From: Verrucomicrobiota bacterium | GTDB taxonomy: Bacteria; Verrucomicrobiota; Verrucomicrobiia; Opitutales; Opitutaceae | Direction: 5' to 3' | DNA length: 53,496 nucleotides | Assembly (NCBI GenBank): GCA_028293565.1 | Contig: JAQGON010000099.1 | Location: 1 to 53,496, forward strand | In this document: positions 26,583-35,742 of the stretch, one piece after another | Layout of the letters: each line of letters begins with the position of its first letter | Numbering within the stretch: the stretch's first letter is position 1 | Translations under genes and position numbers: made by a program | Notes under the pieces: model-generated | What the model was told of the DNA's origin: nothing | The model's input: only the letters and a program-made list of their open reading frames with translations | Databases searched by the model: none

Positions 26583-28814
26583 TCAAGGCGCGGCTGCGAG
26601 TGCCACGTCGCGGCAGCGCTTGAGGTCCAGCTTGCCGGTTCCAAGCACGGGAATTTTATCGACCAGGTGCACGATTCGCGGAACCCAGAGGTTCGCGAGG
26701 CCGGCGCCGAGCAGTTTGTCGCGGAGCTGGCCGCATGAAATCGGCACCGTCGTCAGGAGCACGAGCGCCTCGCCCTTCGCCTTGTCCGGCACGCCCATCA
26801 CGGCGACGGCTGGGCCGTCGGTCTGGTCGAGCTGGAACGCCTCGGCGATCTTCTGCTCGACGGTCCCATGCGGGATCATCTCGCCGCCGATCTTGGAAAA
26901 ACGCGAAAGCCGGCCTTCGATGAACAGGAATCCCTCGTCGTCGAGCCGGCCGAGGTCGCCCGTGACAAACCAGCCGTCGCGGAAGGCGCCCTGCGTCTTC
27001 TGCGGGTCGTCGAGATAACCGCCGAAGACATTCGCGCCCTTGAACCACACGATGCCCTGCTCGCCGGGCGCCACTTCCGCCCCGGTCTCGGGATCCACGA
27101 TGCGCACGGTCATCCCGGGCAGGAGCCGTCCCGTGGACCCGGCTTTTTTTCCGACCTGCGGCTCCGCGGTGGAGGTCGTGATCGGCGGATGCGGCTGGTT
27201 GATGTTGCTCGCGGGCGTGGTCTCGGTGAGCCCGTAACCCTGCAGGATCTCGAGGTGGAACGTCTCGAGAAACGCCTTGTACAGATCGTCCGGCAGCTTC
27301 TCGGCCCCGGTGACCACCAGCTCCAGCGAGCGCAGCTCCCCCGGCTGGGCCTTGCGCAGGATCGGGCGGATGAACGTCGGCGCGCCCAGCAGCACCGTCG
27401 CCTTCTCGTCGCGGATCGCGTCGATGATCCGCCGCGTGTCGAGCGGACTCGGGACCGTGATGACCTTGCAGCCGCGGATGAGCGGGTACCACAGCGTCAC
27501 CGTGAATCCGAAGCTGTGGAAGATCGGCAGGCAGCCGAGGAGCGACGACCACTTCGGCAGGATCGACAGCGACGAGATCTGCGCGCAGTTCGCGAGGATG
27601 TTCCGATGCGACAGCGCCACCCCCTTGGGCTCGCCGGAACTTCCGCTGGTGAACAGGAGCCCCGCCTCGGCGCGATCGCCCACGTGCGGCAGGCCCAGCA
27701 GGCTGGCGCAGACCTGGTTCGGGAGCACCCAGGCCGCGACGAGCCACGGAAAAATCGCCTTCTTCCCGCCCATGGCGTCGATCTCCTTTTTCAGGTCGAG
27801 CGTCCGCTCGGGCCACGGAAAGGCCGGCACCTTCTGGCGGACCGCCTCCGCGGAAATCACGGTGCTCACGCGCCCGAGCTTCATGCTGGCCTCCAGCGCC
27901 GCGCGTCCGGCCGTGAAATTCAGGTTAACCGGAATCTTGCCGGCGCACACGACAGCGAGGTTGGCCACGAACGCGCCGGCGCCCGGCGGCAGCACGATCC
28001 CGACGCGTTGCTCCGGAATCGTGCGCCGCAGGTGGCGCGAAAGCGCCGCGGACGTCGCGAGCAGCTGCCCCGCCTTGACCGCGCGGCTCGGGCCGGTCCG
28101 GTCCACGACCGCGACGCGCCCGGGATGCTTCGCGAGGGCCTGGACGCACTCGCGCCCGAGGTGCCGCCGCAGCACCGGGCGCTGGTCGAAGGCCATCGCC
28201 CCGAGGTCCATCAGGATCTTTCGCGCGAGCAGCGGCGAGGCCTCCGCCGGAGGGACCGGCGCGCCGAACTGGACGAACACGGGCGTCGGCATCAGTCGCG
28301 GGGATTTCCAGAGATATTTGTTGTCCGCGAACGAGAAGACGGAACCCCAGACGCCGTCGATGAACGCCGGGAGGACCGGCACCCCGGCCTTTCGCGCGAC
28401 CACCTCGAACCCCCGCATGATCGGCATCAGCTGGCCCGTACGCGAGATGTGGCCCTCCGGAAAAATCGCGACCACCTCGCCGGCCTGCAGCGCCCGGATC
28501 GCGCGGCGCATGCCCTCGGTCGGGCTCCCGCGGGAGATGGGGATCGACCCGCTAAGCCGGAAGACCCACTCGAAAAAACGGTTCTCCTGGAGCCCCTTGT
28601 AACCGACGAAGCGGATCGGGCGCGGACACGCCAGCTGGAGCACCACCGGATCGACGTAGGAGAGATGGTTCGCGATCAGGAGCACGCCGCCGGTGCGGGG
28701 AAAAAATTCCGTTCCGCCCTGCCGCACCCGGTAGAGCAGGCGCGCCACCGCGGACGCAATGACCTCGAAGAAGAACGGAACGTAGGAACGGCGGCGAAAG
28801 CCGGGGGTGGGCAT
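26583..28814 (-). CDS. Fused acyltransferase and acyl-ACP synthetase (Aas-like)
   Basis: 743 aa. Residues about 15-200 are a PlsC-type acyltransferase with H50-x4-D55 in NHLSYVD and FPEG at 118-121. Residues about 230-740 are an AMP-forming acyl-activating domain: ATP loop LLFTSGSSGEPKG at 386-398, GYGLTETTP, TGDLGRLDDEGFLFIEGR and the C-terminal GTGKLDLK lysine. The same fusion in E. coli Aas reacylates lysophospholipids using free fatty acid; the MFS module found in some homologues is absent. The ATG at 28812-28814 (MPTPGFRRRS) fits; an upstream in-frame extension would come from REP sequence. It is transcribed away from the ABC importer. Confidence 0.9.
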   Translation of the reverse strand: MPTPGFRRRSYVPFFFEVIASAVARLLYRVRQGGTEFFPRTGGVLLIANHLSYVDPVVLQLACPRPIRFVGYKGLQENRFFEWVFRLSGSIPISRGSPTEGMRRAIRALQAGEVVAIFPEGHISRTGQLMPIMRGFEVVARKAGVPVLPAFIDGVWGSVFSFADNKYLWKSPRLMPTPVFVQFGAPVPPAEASPLLARKILMDLGAMAFDQRPVLRRHLGRECVQALAKHPGRVAVVDRTGPSRAVKAGQLLATSAALSRHLRRTIPEQRVGIVLPPGAGAFVANLAVVCAGKIPVNLNFTAGRAALEASMKLGRVSTVISAEAVRQKVPAFPWPERTLDLKKEIDAMGGKKAIFPWLVAAWVLPNQVCASLLGLPHVGDRAEAGLLFTSGSSGEPKGVALSHRNILANCAQISSLSILPKWSSLLGCLPIFHSFGFTVTLWYPLIRGCKVITVPSPLDTRRIIDAIRDEKATVLLGAPTFIRPILRKAQPGELRSLELVVTGAEKLPDDLYKAFLETFHLEILQGYGLTETTPASNINQPHPPITTSTAEPQVGKKAGSTGRLLPGMTVRIVDPETGAEVAPGEQGIVWFKGANVFGGYLDDPQKTQGAFRDGWFVTGDLGRLDDEGFLFIEGRLSRFSKIGGEMIPHGTVEQKIAEAFQLDQTDGPAVAVMGVPDKAKGEALVLLTTVPISCGQLRDKLLGAGLANLWVPRIVHLVDKIPVLGTGKLDLKRCRDVALAAAP

Positions 28815-28882
28815 GGCGCTCCGCGGAGTTGAAAGTCGAAGCGCAACGGTTGAAAGCGAAATCCTCCGCTGCGCCTCGCGAC

Positions 28883-28907
28883 CGCCGGAACCCGAAAGAT
28901 TCCGGCG
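28883..28907. repeat. 8-bp hairpin upstream of the Aas-like gene
   Basis: CGCCGGAA (28883-28890) and TTCCGGCG (28900-28907) with a 9-nt loop, 8 bp from a REP element. Function unknown. The rest of 28815-28914 shows no gene. Confidence 0.5.
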
Positions 28908-28914
28908 TGGAGGT

Positions 28915-29018
28915 GTGGCACGGGTCTCCGACCCGTGTGGGCGGACTCTGCCAACGGAGAACGTCGAGCACACCCGTTTAGCTCGAGTCCAGCTTCACGG
29001 GTCGGAGACCCGTGCTAC
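28915..29018. repeat. REP-like inverted pair, copy 3
   Basis: The left unit has a GTGG foot with CACGGGTC/TCC/GACCCGTG (28915-28937); the inverted unit at 28996-29018 ends CTAC. Unlike the other copies it sits between two divergent gene starts rather than at a gene end. Confidence 0.87.
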
Positions 29019-29094
29019 CCATCGGCGACGATTAGTGTTTATTCGCGGTTGAAATCCGGAAGGCTCGCCGCGCGGCTCCGAGCTCCCCTTCACG

Positions 29095-30486
29095 ATGCCC
29101 ACCTCCTTCGCCGCGATGCGGCGCACCGTTTCGTCCGGGATCGGGATCATGCTGGCGCTCGCCGTCGTTTCGTCGATCGGCATTGCGCTGCTGCCCGCGC
29201 ACCACACGGCCGGGCTTCAGGCGTGGGCCTTCGATGCGGGACATGTGGACGTCTACAATCTCGTGGTCCCGTCCTGGAACCAACGTCATCCCGACCACCC
29301 GCTCAACGTCTCCCTGCTGCTGGGCCCCGCCCTACAGACGCGGATGATGTCGGGCTTCTACGCCGGCACGCCGGTCGCCGACCTCCTCGAGATCGAGCGC
29401 ATGCAGGCCGGCCCGGTTTTCGCGGGGCCGCTGGCTGACATCGGCTTTGTCGACCTCACCGACCGCCTGCGCCGCGAGGGGCTGATCGACGGGATCAACG
29501 CGGCGTCGTTCAGCCCGTGGACCACCCGCGGCCACATCTTCGGCCTGCCCCACGACGTCCATCCGGTGATGCTCGCGTACCGCTGCGACCTCGTCGAAGC
29601 CGCGGGAATCGACGTCTCCAAAATCGAGACGTGGGACGACTATTTCCGGGCGATGCGTCCGCTGATGCGCGACACCGACGGCGATGGCCGCGTCGACTGC
29701 TATCCGCTCAACGGCACCTACGCCAACTCGACGACCACCGAGGTGATCATGCTCCAGGCCGGCGGGACGCTCTTCGACGACCACGGCCAGCCCCTCCTCG
29801 ATTCGGACGTCAACGTCGACATCCTCGCCCGGCTCGCGACCTGGTTCGGCGGCCCGAACCGCGTCACCCTCGACGTCAACATCGCCTCGAAGTCCGGACT
29901 CATGCTGATCCACGCCGGAGCCGTCCTCGGCGTGATCGTGCCCGATTTTTCCGCGGGCTCGATGGTCGTCTTGCTGCCGATGCTGGCCGGGAAATACAAG
30001 CTGATGCCCCTGCCCGCCTGGGAGAAAGGCGGGCGGCGCACCTCCGTCCAGGGCGGCACGATGATGGGGATCGCGCGCTCGACGCCCGACGTCGACCTCG
30101 CGTGGGCGGCGCTGAAGCACCTTTATCTTTCGCCCCTCGGCGCCGAGCGTCTTTTCCTCGACCGCGGAATCGTGACCCCGGTGAAGGCCAGCTGGAGCAA
30201 TCCGGTCTTCGACCGGCCGAGCGCCTATTTTTGCGGGCAGCCGATCGGGCGGATGTACCTGCGGCTCGCGCCCGACGTGCCGCTGCGCCCCTCGTCGCCC
30301 TACTACAGCCAGGCGATCAACCGCCTCGGAAACATCGAGAACGAGCTCGCGAACCTGGCCGCCGACAAAAACATCGGCGACCCTGCGGAACTGAAGCCGC
30401 TCGCCCGCCGGCTCCTCGCGGCCGCGCAGCAGGACCTCCAGGCCCAGATCAACCGGAATGTCTTTCTCGGCGGTCGCTCACGATGA
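29095..30486 (+). CDS. ABC sugar transporter substrate-binding protein
   Basis: 463 aa. A hydrophobic segment at about 15-33 acts as a signal peptide or membrane anchor; no lipobox cysteine is evident. The mature part looks like a family-1 extracellular solute-binding protein: FYAGTPVADLLEIERMQAGPVFAGPLADIGFVDLTDRL, then LPHDVHPVMLAYRCDLVEAAGIDVSKIETWDDYF and a late MMGIARSTPDVDLAWAALKHL. It captures a sugar or oligosaccharide in the periplasm; the ligand cannot be read from sequence. The stop overlaps the permease ATG (ATGA). No ATPase gene is in the cluster, so a shared MsiK/MalK-type ATPase elsewhere is expected. Confidence 0.88.
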   Translation: MPTSFAAMRRTVSSGIGIMLALAVVSSIGIALLPAHHTAGLQAWAFDAGHVDVYNLVVPSWNQRHPDHPLNVSLLLGPALQTRMMSGFYAGTPVADLLEIERMQAGPVFAGPLADIGFVDLTDRLRREGLIDGINAASFSPWTTRGHIFGLPHDVHPVMLAYRCDLVEAAGIDVSKIETWDDYFRAMRPLMRDTDGDGRVDCYPLNGTYANSTTTEVIMLQAGGTLFDDHGQPLLDSDVNVDILARLATWFGGPNRVTLDVNIASKSGLMLIHAGAVLGVIVPDFSAGSMVVLLPMLAGKYKLMPLPAWEKGGRRTSVQGGTMMGIARSTPDVDLAWAALKHLYLSPLGAERLFLDRGIVTPVKASWSNPVFDRPSAYFCGQPIGRMYLRLAPDVPLRPSSPYYSQAINRLGNIENELANLAADKNIGDPAELKPLARRLLAAAQQDLQAQINRNVFLGGRSR

Positions 30487-31379
30487 AGTCCTTCCGGCCC
30501 CACCCTCCTTGGATTCCGTGGCTGTTCCTGTCGCCCTTCTTGGTCTTCTTCGCGCTTTTCGCGAGCTGGCCCGTGGCGCGTTCGCTGATGCTCGCGTTCG
30601 AGCAGACCTACGGTCCGCGGACGAAGGCCTTTGTCGGCCTGCTCAATTTCCAGGCGGTGTGGCACGATCCCTATTTCTGGACGGCAGTGCGCAACACGCT
30701 GCTCTTCACCGGCGGCACGCTCCTCGTGCAGATTCCGCTCGCGCTCGGGCTCGCGCTGCTGATGAACCGGCCGCGGCTGCGGGGACGCGCCGCGTTTCGC
30801 CTCCTGTTTTTTTCGCCGTCGATCATCGGCTTCGTTTTCGCCGGCACGCTTTTCTTCCTGCTGCTGGAAAAACGGATCGGCCTCCTGAATGCCGGGCTGC
30901 ATACGGTGTTCTCGCACTGGGATCCGGATTTCCCGTGGATCGACCACTACGTGATGACCTCCCTGATCATCGCGTCGGCCTGGCTGTCCGCGGGCTTCCA
31001 CATGGCGTACCTCCTCGCGGCGCTGCAGAATGTCTCCGGCGACCTCCTCGACGCGGCGGCGATCGACGGCGCGGGACCCTGGCGTCGTTTCTGGCATGTG
31101 ACGCTTCCCGGGATCCGCCCGGTGCTGGAGGTGCTCGTGCTGCTGACGCTGATCACGGGTTTCCAGGTCTTCGACCTGCCGTTCATCTTCTACAACGACA
31201 GCATGGGGAACGGGCCGAACAACCAGGCATTGACCATCGTCACGTACCTCTACCAGACCGGGTTCATCGCCGGAAATCTCGGCTATGCCAGCGCGATCGG
31301 CTGGCTGCTGACGCTCGCGCTGATCGGCCTCGCGCTGGCGCACCGCCACCTCACGCGCACGGAGGACCCCAGCCGATGA
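30483..31379 (+). CDS. ABC sugar transporter permease (MalF/UgpA type)
   Basis: 298 aa with about six membrane helices. The EAA loop that contacts the ATPase reads AAAIDGAGPWRRFWHVTLPGIRP in the C-terminal third. The N-terminal FLSPFLVFFALFASWPVARSLMLAF is characteristic of MalF/UgpA-type permeases. The ATG lies within the ATGA overlap with the binding-protein gene, and its own stop overlaps the next permease in the same way, so the three are translationally coupled. Confidence 0.93.
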   Translation: MKSFRPHPPWIPWLFLSPFLVFFALFASWPVARSLMLAFEQTYGPRTKAFVGLLNFQAVWHDPYFWTAVRNTLLFTGGTLLVQIPLALGLALLMNRPRLRGRAAFRLLFFSPSIIGFVFAGTLFFLLLEKRIGLLNAGLHTVFSHWDPDFPWIDHYVMTSLIIASAWLSAGFHMAYLLAALQNVSGDLLDAAAIDGAGPWRRFWHVTLPGIRPVLEVLVLLTLITGFQVFDLPFIFYNDSMGNGPNNQALTIVTYLYQTGFIAGNLGYASAIGWLLTLALIGLALAHRHLTRTEDPSR

Positions 31380-32227
31380 TCCGCCGACGGCTTGGCCGCG
31401 GGCTGCTGATGATGGTGCTGGTTACGTTCGGCGCCCTCACGCTGCTGCCCTTCGTCTGGATGGTCTGCGCGGCGGTGAAGACCCCCGCGGATTTCATCGC
31501 GTACCAATTCCTTCCGGGGGGCCCGGGCTTTCTCGGCATCGCGTGGGACCGCCTGACGACCGCCAATTTTTTCCGCGCCTTCACCGTCCTCCCGATGGGA
31601 CGCGCGCTGCTGCACTCGGTCTTCCTCGCGTCGGTCACGAGCGTGCTCTCGACCCTCTGCTGCTCGGCGGGCGGATATGCGCTCGCCAAATTCCGTTTCG
31701 CCGGCCGCGGATTCATCACGACGCTGGTTCTCGGCACCGTGGTTCTGCCTGCGGCGCTGCTGCTCGGCCCGAGCTTCGAGACGGTCTACCACCTCGGCCT
31801 CGTCGACACCTACGCCGCGGTCATCCTGCCGGCGCTGACCCCGGCGTTCGGAATTTACCTGTTCCGCCAAGCGATGCTGAACAGCGTTCCGTCCGAGCTG
31901 ATCGAGTGCGCGCGGCTCGAAGGCTGCGGCGAGATCCGGATCTTCGTCGAAATCGTCGTGCCGCTCGTCCGCCCGATGATCGGCACCTACCTCGCGCTCG
32001 CGTTCATCGGGAGCTGGAACAATTTCCTGAATCCACAGGTGATGCTGCAGTCTCCCGAGCGGTATCCGCTGTCGGTCGCGATCTTCAACCTTCGCGGGCT
32101 GTACGGGTCCGATTACGGCCTGATCATGGCCGGGATGCTGATCTCGGTGGCGCCCGTGATGTGTCTGTTTCTCGTGCTCCAGCGCGAATTCATCTCCGGC
32201 CTCACCAGCGGCGCCGTCAAAGGCTGA
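31376..32227 (+). CDS. ABC sugar transporter permease (MalG/UgpE type)
   Basis: 283 aa with about six membrane helices. The EAA loop reads CARLEGCGEIRIFVEIVVPLVRP, and the N-terminal LPFVWMVCAAVKTPADF and central NSVFLAS-like (HSVFLASVTSVLSTLCCSAGGYALAKFRF) pattern are typical of MalG-type subunits. The start is in an ATGA overlap with the preceding permease. The ferritin-like gene begins 82 bp later without a visible terminator between. Confidence 0.93.
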   Translation: MIRRRLGRGLLMMVLVTFGALTLLPFVWMVCAAVKTPADFIAYQFLPGGPGFLGIAWDRLTTANFFRAFTVLPMGRALLHSVFLASVTSVLSTLCCSAGGYALAKFRFAGRGFITTLVLGTVVLPAALLLGPSFETVYHLGLVDTYAAVILPALTPAFGIYLFRQAMLNSVPSELIECARLEGCGEIRIFVEIVVPLVRPMIGTYLALAFIGSWNNFLNPQVMLQSPERYPLSVAIFNLRGLYGSDYGLIMAGMLISVAPVMCLFLVLQREFISGLTSGAVKG

Positions 32228-32309
32228 CCCCTAATTTCCTGCACCTTTGACGGGAAGAATCTGGACGCATCTCGGTCGCCGACCGCCTAAGATGCGGTCC
32301 CCCCACCCT

Positions 32310-33713
32310 ATGAAACATCCTGAAGAAACCGGCGGCCCCGCAGCCGCTCCCACCGCCATCGTCGCGCAGAGCCTGGCCGGGCAGCGCGAGGCCGCCGCGG
32401 AACGCCGGGCCCGCTATCCCTTCCGCTTCCCGACCGACCGCCGCCAGCTCGGCGGGAAGTTCACGGTGAAGGAAAACAGCCGCCGGCTCCTGCGGTTTTT
32501 CTATTTCGAGCGCCGGCTGATGCACGCCCTCGGGTCGTGGACGCTGTCGATCCCGGACTATGAGGTGAAGCTCGAGACCGGCCGCCACATTTTCTACCAC
32601 GCCGACGCCGCGCGCCTGCTCCGCGAGCGCCTGACCGAACAGGAAATGCGCCCGCATGCGGTCGATGCCCACCGCGATCCGGAAATCGACCGCTTCATCG
32701 ACGAAATGCTCAGCGCGCACTCGCCGGCGGAGCTCCTGGTCGGCGTCCACCAGGTGGTCGGGCGCGCCATCGCCACGACTTACCGTCATCATATCGACGA
32801 CACGGACCAGGTGACGGATGTCCCCACGATCCGCTGCCTGCGCCGGATCCTGACCGACTACGAGCCGATGCTCGAATGGGCCGACGCGGCAGTCGAGGCG
32901 TACGTCGCCGGCGGCGAGGACGAGGCGAAGCTTTCGACCTGGCGGTGGCATGTCAGCCGGCTGCTGGCCTCGATCGGCGGGATCGCGGGCGCGGATGCGC
33001 GGGCGGAGGCGCCGAAGCCCCTGCGGATCGACGAAAAGCCCTACGAGCGCGGGACGGTCCCGCGGCGCGATGCGCGGTTCGACACCTTCAAGCACACCGG
33101 CGACTACGAGACGGCCGACAGCGAAAAACGCTACGACAAGGATTCATACGAGGCGATCCGCCTCCGGTTCATCCGGACGCAGCGCGACGAGGTCGATGCG
33201 ATCGAGGCCTTCGGCACGTTTGTCTGGGACATCCGCTTCAAGGATTTCAATGCCGAGTACGACCTCGCCCGGATCACCTGGGACGAGGCGCGCCACACCG
33301 AGATCGGCCACCGTGCGATGCTCGCCTCGGGTTACGATCCCTACGAGCTGCGGAACCGTCTCACCAGCTCGACGTGTCGCGGCCCGATGGACCCGGCGTT
33401 CGCGATGGCGGAGATCAATCTCTTCGGCGAGGTCGGCGTGCTCAAGACGATCAACGACCTGATCGACACCGCGGCCAGCCGGAACGACGAGCTCCTCCGG
33501 CACATCTCCGACTACATCCGCGCCGACGAACGCACGCACGTGCGCAAGGGCACGCGCATTCTCGAGATCATGACCAAGCTCGACGCCAAGGCCCTCGAGC
33601 TGCGCACCCGCGAACTGTTCACCGAGTGCCTCGTGAGCCTCGGCGCCATCAAGAAGGACATCGACATGCAGACGCTGAGCCGCGAGGAGATCGAACACCT
33701 GATCGGCGAGTGA
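32310..33713 (+). CDS. Double ferritin-like (putative diiron) protein of unknown function
   Basis: 467 aa. I do not recognise a named gene. The C-terminal half (about 285-430) has the four-helix carboxylate ligand pattern of a ferritin-like diiron site: E294/E299 on helix 1, E326-AR-H329 on helix 2, E368/E374 on helix 3 and E407-RT-H410 on helix 4. The N-terminal half (about 55-200) has a related pattern (FFYFERRLMHALGSW, KLETGRHIFYHADAARLLRERL, VGVHQVVGRAI, YEPMLEWADAAVEAYV) but with fewer canonical ligands, suggesting a duplicated bundle. No signal peptide. The ATG at 32310 is preferred; 32292 and 32247 are in-frame alternatives. It follows the sugar-importer genes and precedes a strong terminator, so it may be the last gene of that operon. 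Confidence 0.7.
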   Translation: MKHPEETGGPAAAPTAIVAQSLAGQREAAAERRARYPFRFPTDRRQLGGKFTVKENSRRLLRFFYFERRLMHALGSWTLSIPDYEVKLETGRHIFYHADAARLLRERLTEQEMRPHAVDAHRDPEIDRFIDEMLSAHSPAELLVGVHQVVGRAIATTYRHHIDDTDQVTDVPTIRCLRRILTDYEPMLEWADAAVEAYVAGGEDEAKLSTWRWHVSRLLASIGGIAGADARAEAPKPLRIDEKPYERGTVPRRDARFDTFKHTGDYETADSEKRYDKDSYEAIRLRFIRTQRDEVDAIEAFGTFVWDIRFKDFNAEYDLARITWDEARHTEIGHRAMLASGYDPYELRNRLTSSTCRGPMDPAFAMAEINLFGEVGVLKTINDLIDTAASRNDELLRHISDYIRADERTHVRKGTRILEIMTKLDAKALELRTRELFTECLVSLGAIKKDIDMQTLSREEIEHLIGE

Positions 33714-33737
33714 CACGCCCAAAAGTAAGACGCCAAG

Positions 33738-33768
33738 AGGGCGGCCCTTTCGGCCGCCCTTTTTTTTC
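33738..33768 (+). terminator. Strong intrinsic terminator
   Basis: Perfect 9-bp stem AGGGCGGCC (33738-33746) / GGCCGCCCT (33752-33760), loop CTTTC, followed by TTTTTTT. It ends the importer/ferritin-like transcription unit. Confidence 0.92.
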
Positions 33769-33934
33769 GAGACGGGCAAAAGGCGTTACCACCCTCTCGA
33801 CCGCGAATCAAACATCCGACGCACGGCTCTTCGCGTCCTTCTCCGTCCCCTTCCCGGTCCTTCGGGTTCAAACCTGATTTCCGTTCGACGCTGCGCTTGC
33901 CGGGGCGCGCGATTCGCCCTTACTCGGGAGTTTC

Positions 33935-34720
33935 ATGGCCACCACTGTTTTCACCATCGCGAACCAAAAGGGCGGCGTCGGCAAGACCACCACGGCGGTC
34001 AACCTCGCGGCGGCGCTGGCCGAGAAGAAAATCCACACGCTGCTGATCGACCTCGACCCGCAGGCCAACGCGACCAGCGCTGTCGGCGTCGAGAAGCAGC
34101 CCGGGAAAAGCCTGTATGGCCCCCTGCGGGGCGAAGGTGCGGCGATCGACATGGTCACGCCGACCGCGTACGAGCACCTCGCCCTCATCCCCAGCGAGGA
34201 GGACCTGGCCGCTGCGGAAATCGAGCTGGCGCAGATGGAGAATTACCTGATGAAGCTCCGCACGGTGCTCGAGCCGCTGCGCGCCTCGAATGGCTACCGG
34301 GCAATCATCGTCGACTGCCCGCCGGCGCTCGGGATGCTCTCGATGAACAGCCTGGCCGCCGCGGATTACCTGCTGATCACGCTGCAGTGCGAGTATCTCG
34401 CCCTCGAGGGCCTCGGGCAGATCCTGCGGAACGTCGACCGGCTCAAGTCCGCGCACGTGAACGACGCGCTGACCCTCGGCGGCGTCGTGATGACGATGTT
34501 CGACTCGCGGACCAACCTCGCGAAGCAGGTCGTCGACGAGGTGAAGCAGCATCTGCCCGACAAGATTTTCCACACGGTCATCCCGCGCACCGTCCGGCTG
34601 AGCGAGGCCCCGAGCTTCGGCAAGCCGATCTTCGCGTACGATCCCCACGGTCCGGGATCCGTCGCGTACCGGAGCCTGGCCAAGGAAGTCATCACCCGTT
34701 TCGCGCTCGGCTCCTCGTAG
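33935..34720 (+). CDS. parA: ParA-family chromosome partitioning ATPase
   Basis: 261 aa Soj/ParA-type ATPase. The deviant Walker A KGGVGKTT is at 12-19, LLIDLDPQANAT gives the A' motif, and IIVDCPPALGMLSMNSL is Walker B. PRTVRLSEAPSFGKPIFAYDP and SVAYRSLAKEV are typical of chromosomal ParA. It moves or positions DNA (ori regions) with ParB, but no parB or parS-like sequence is adjacent; the next genes are ABC-2 permeases. The plain ATG start gives the canonical N-terminus. The 166-bp region before it (after the terminator) shows nothing specific. Confidence 0.95.
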   Translation: MATTVFTIANQKGGVGKTTTAVNLAAALAEKKIHTLLIDLDPQANATSAVGVEKQPGKSLYGPLRGEGAAIDMVTPTAYEHLALIPSEEDLAAAEIELAQMENYLMKLRTVLEPLRASNGYRAIIVDCPPALGMLSMNSLAAADYLLITLQCEYLALEGLGQILRNVDRLKSAHVNDALTLGGVVMTMFDSRTNLAKQVVDEVKQHLPDKIFHTVIPRTVRLSEAPSFGKPIFAYDPHGPGSVAYRSLAKEVITRFALGSS

Positions 34721-34848
34721 TGCCGGGCGGTGACGCGGGAGGTGTGACGGGTGCGAAGACAATCCGGACGATCAAAACCCGCCATTGAATCCGCGCCTCT
34801 TTTTGCCTTCCTGATCGCTCCGCCGCTCACGCGTCACCGCCGCTTCCG

Positions 34849-35649
34849 ATGAACAAATACCGCCACGCGTTCCTGATCGGGTTGCAGAGCAACCTGGTTT
34901 ACCGCTGGAACTTCGCGGTGCGGGGGTTCTTCTCGATGTTTCACCTCGCGGTCGTGTTCATCCTCTGGGGCGCGGCCTACACCGGCGCGTCCGACATCGG
35001 CGGGTTCAGCTTTGGGCAGACGCTCACCTATTTCCTCGTGATGCTGGTGCTGCAGTTCTTCGTGGGCGCCTTCAACGAGGACTACCAGATCAGCGAGGAA
35101 ATCCGGAACGGCCTGATCAACCAGTTCCTGCTGAAGCCGATCAATTATTTCCTCTATCGCTTCAGCATTTTTCTCGCCGCGCGGATGGTCACGGGCGCGC
35201 TGGTGCTGATCCCGCTTGTCTGCGCGATGCCGCTGCTGCACAGCTACCTTTCGCTGCCGCACGACCTGTGGCGGCTGCCGCTCGGGCTCGTCGCGATGGC
35301 GGGGTCGGCGCTGATCCAGTTCAGCATCGCCTACTGTTTCGGCATGCTGACGTTCTGGTTTCTCGAGATCCAGGGCTTCGTCATCCTCTCGATGGCGATC
35401 GAATCCGTCCTCGGCGGGCAGATGTTTCCCCTCGATCTGCTCCCGGGGTGGATCTACCGCATCGCGCAGTTCCTGCCCTTTTATTACCAGACCTATTTTC
35501 CGGCCGCGATCTTCACGGGCCGGATCCACGAAATCGGCCAGGTCGGCCAGGGCCTCGCGGTCCAGCTGTTCTGGGTCGTCGTCCTCCTCGGCGTCAACCA
35601 GCTGCTCTGGCGCCGCGGCCTGCGGAGGCACACCGCGGTGGGAGGCTGA
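34849..35649 (+). CDS. ABC-2-type transporter permease (COG4587-like)
   Basis: 266 aa integral membrane protein with about six helices (near 25-45, 58-78, 105-130, 140-160, 170-195, 230-250). The pattern LLKPINYFLYRFSIFLAARM and GGQMFPLDLLPGWIYRIAQFLPFYYQTYFPAAIFTG matches paired ABC-2 permeases of the uncharacterised COG4587/COG3694 system. The substrate is unknown. The paired permease gene follows after 93 bp. The ATPase that normally accompanies these subunits is not in the window. Confidence 0.82.
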   Translation: MNKYRHAFLIGLQSNLVYRWNFAVRGFFSMFHLAVVFILWGAAYTGASDIGGFSFGQTLTYFLVMLVLQFFVGAFNEDYQISEEIRNGLINQFLLKPINYFLYRFSIFLAARMVTGALVLIPLVCAMPLLHSYLSLPHDLWRLPLGLVAMAGSALIQFSIAYCFGMLTFWFLEIQGFVILSMAIESVLGGQMFPLDLLPGWIYRIAQFLPFYYQTYFPAAIFTGRIHEIGQVGQGLAVQLFWVVVLLGVNQLLWRRGLRRHTAVGG

Positions 35650-35742
35650 CGGGTTGCGAGTGACAAGTGGCGAGCGCTGCGCAGCCTTGGCCGTCGTCCC
35701 ACCCGTTCCTCCTCCTCCCTCGCTCGTCCCTTATTTTTCAGC

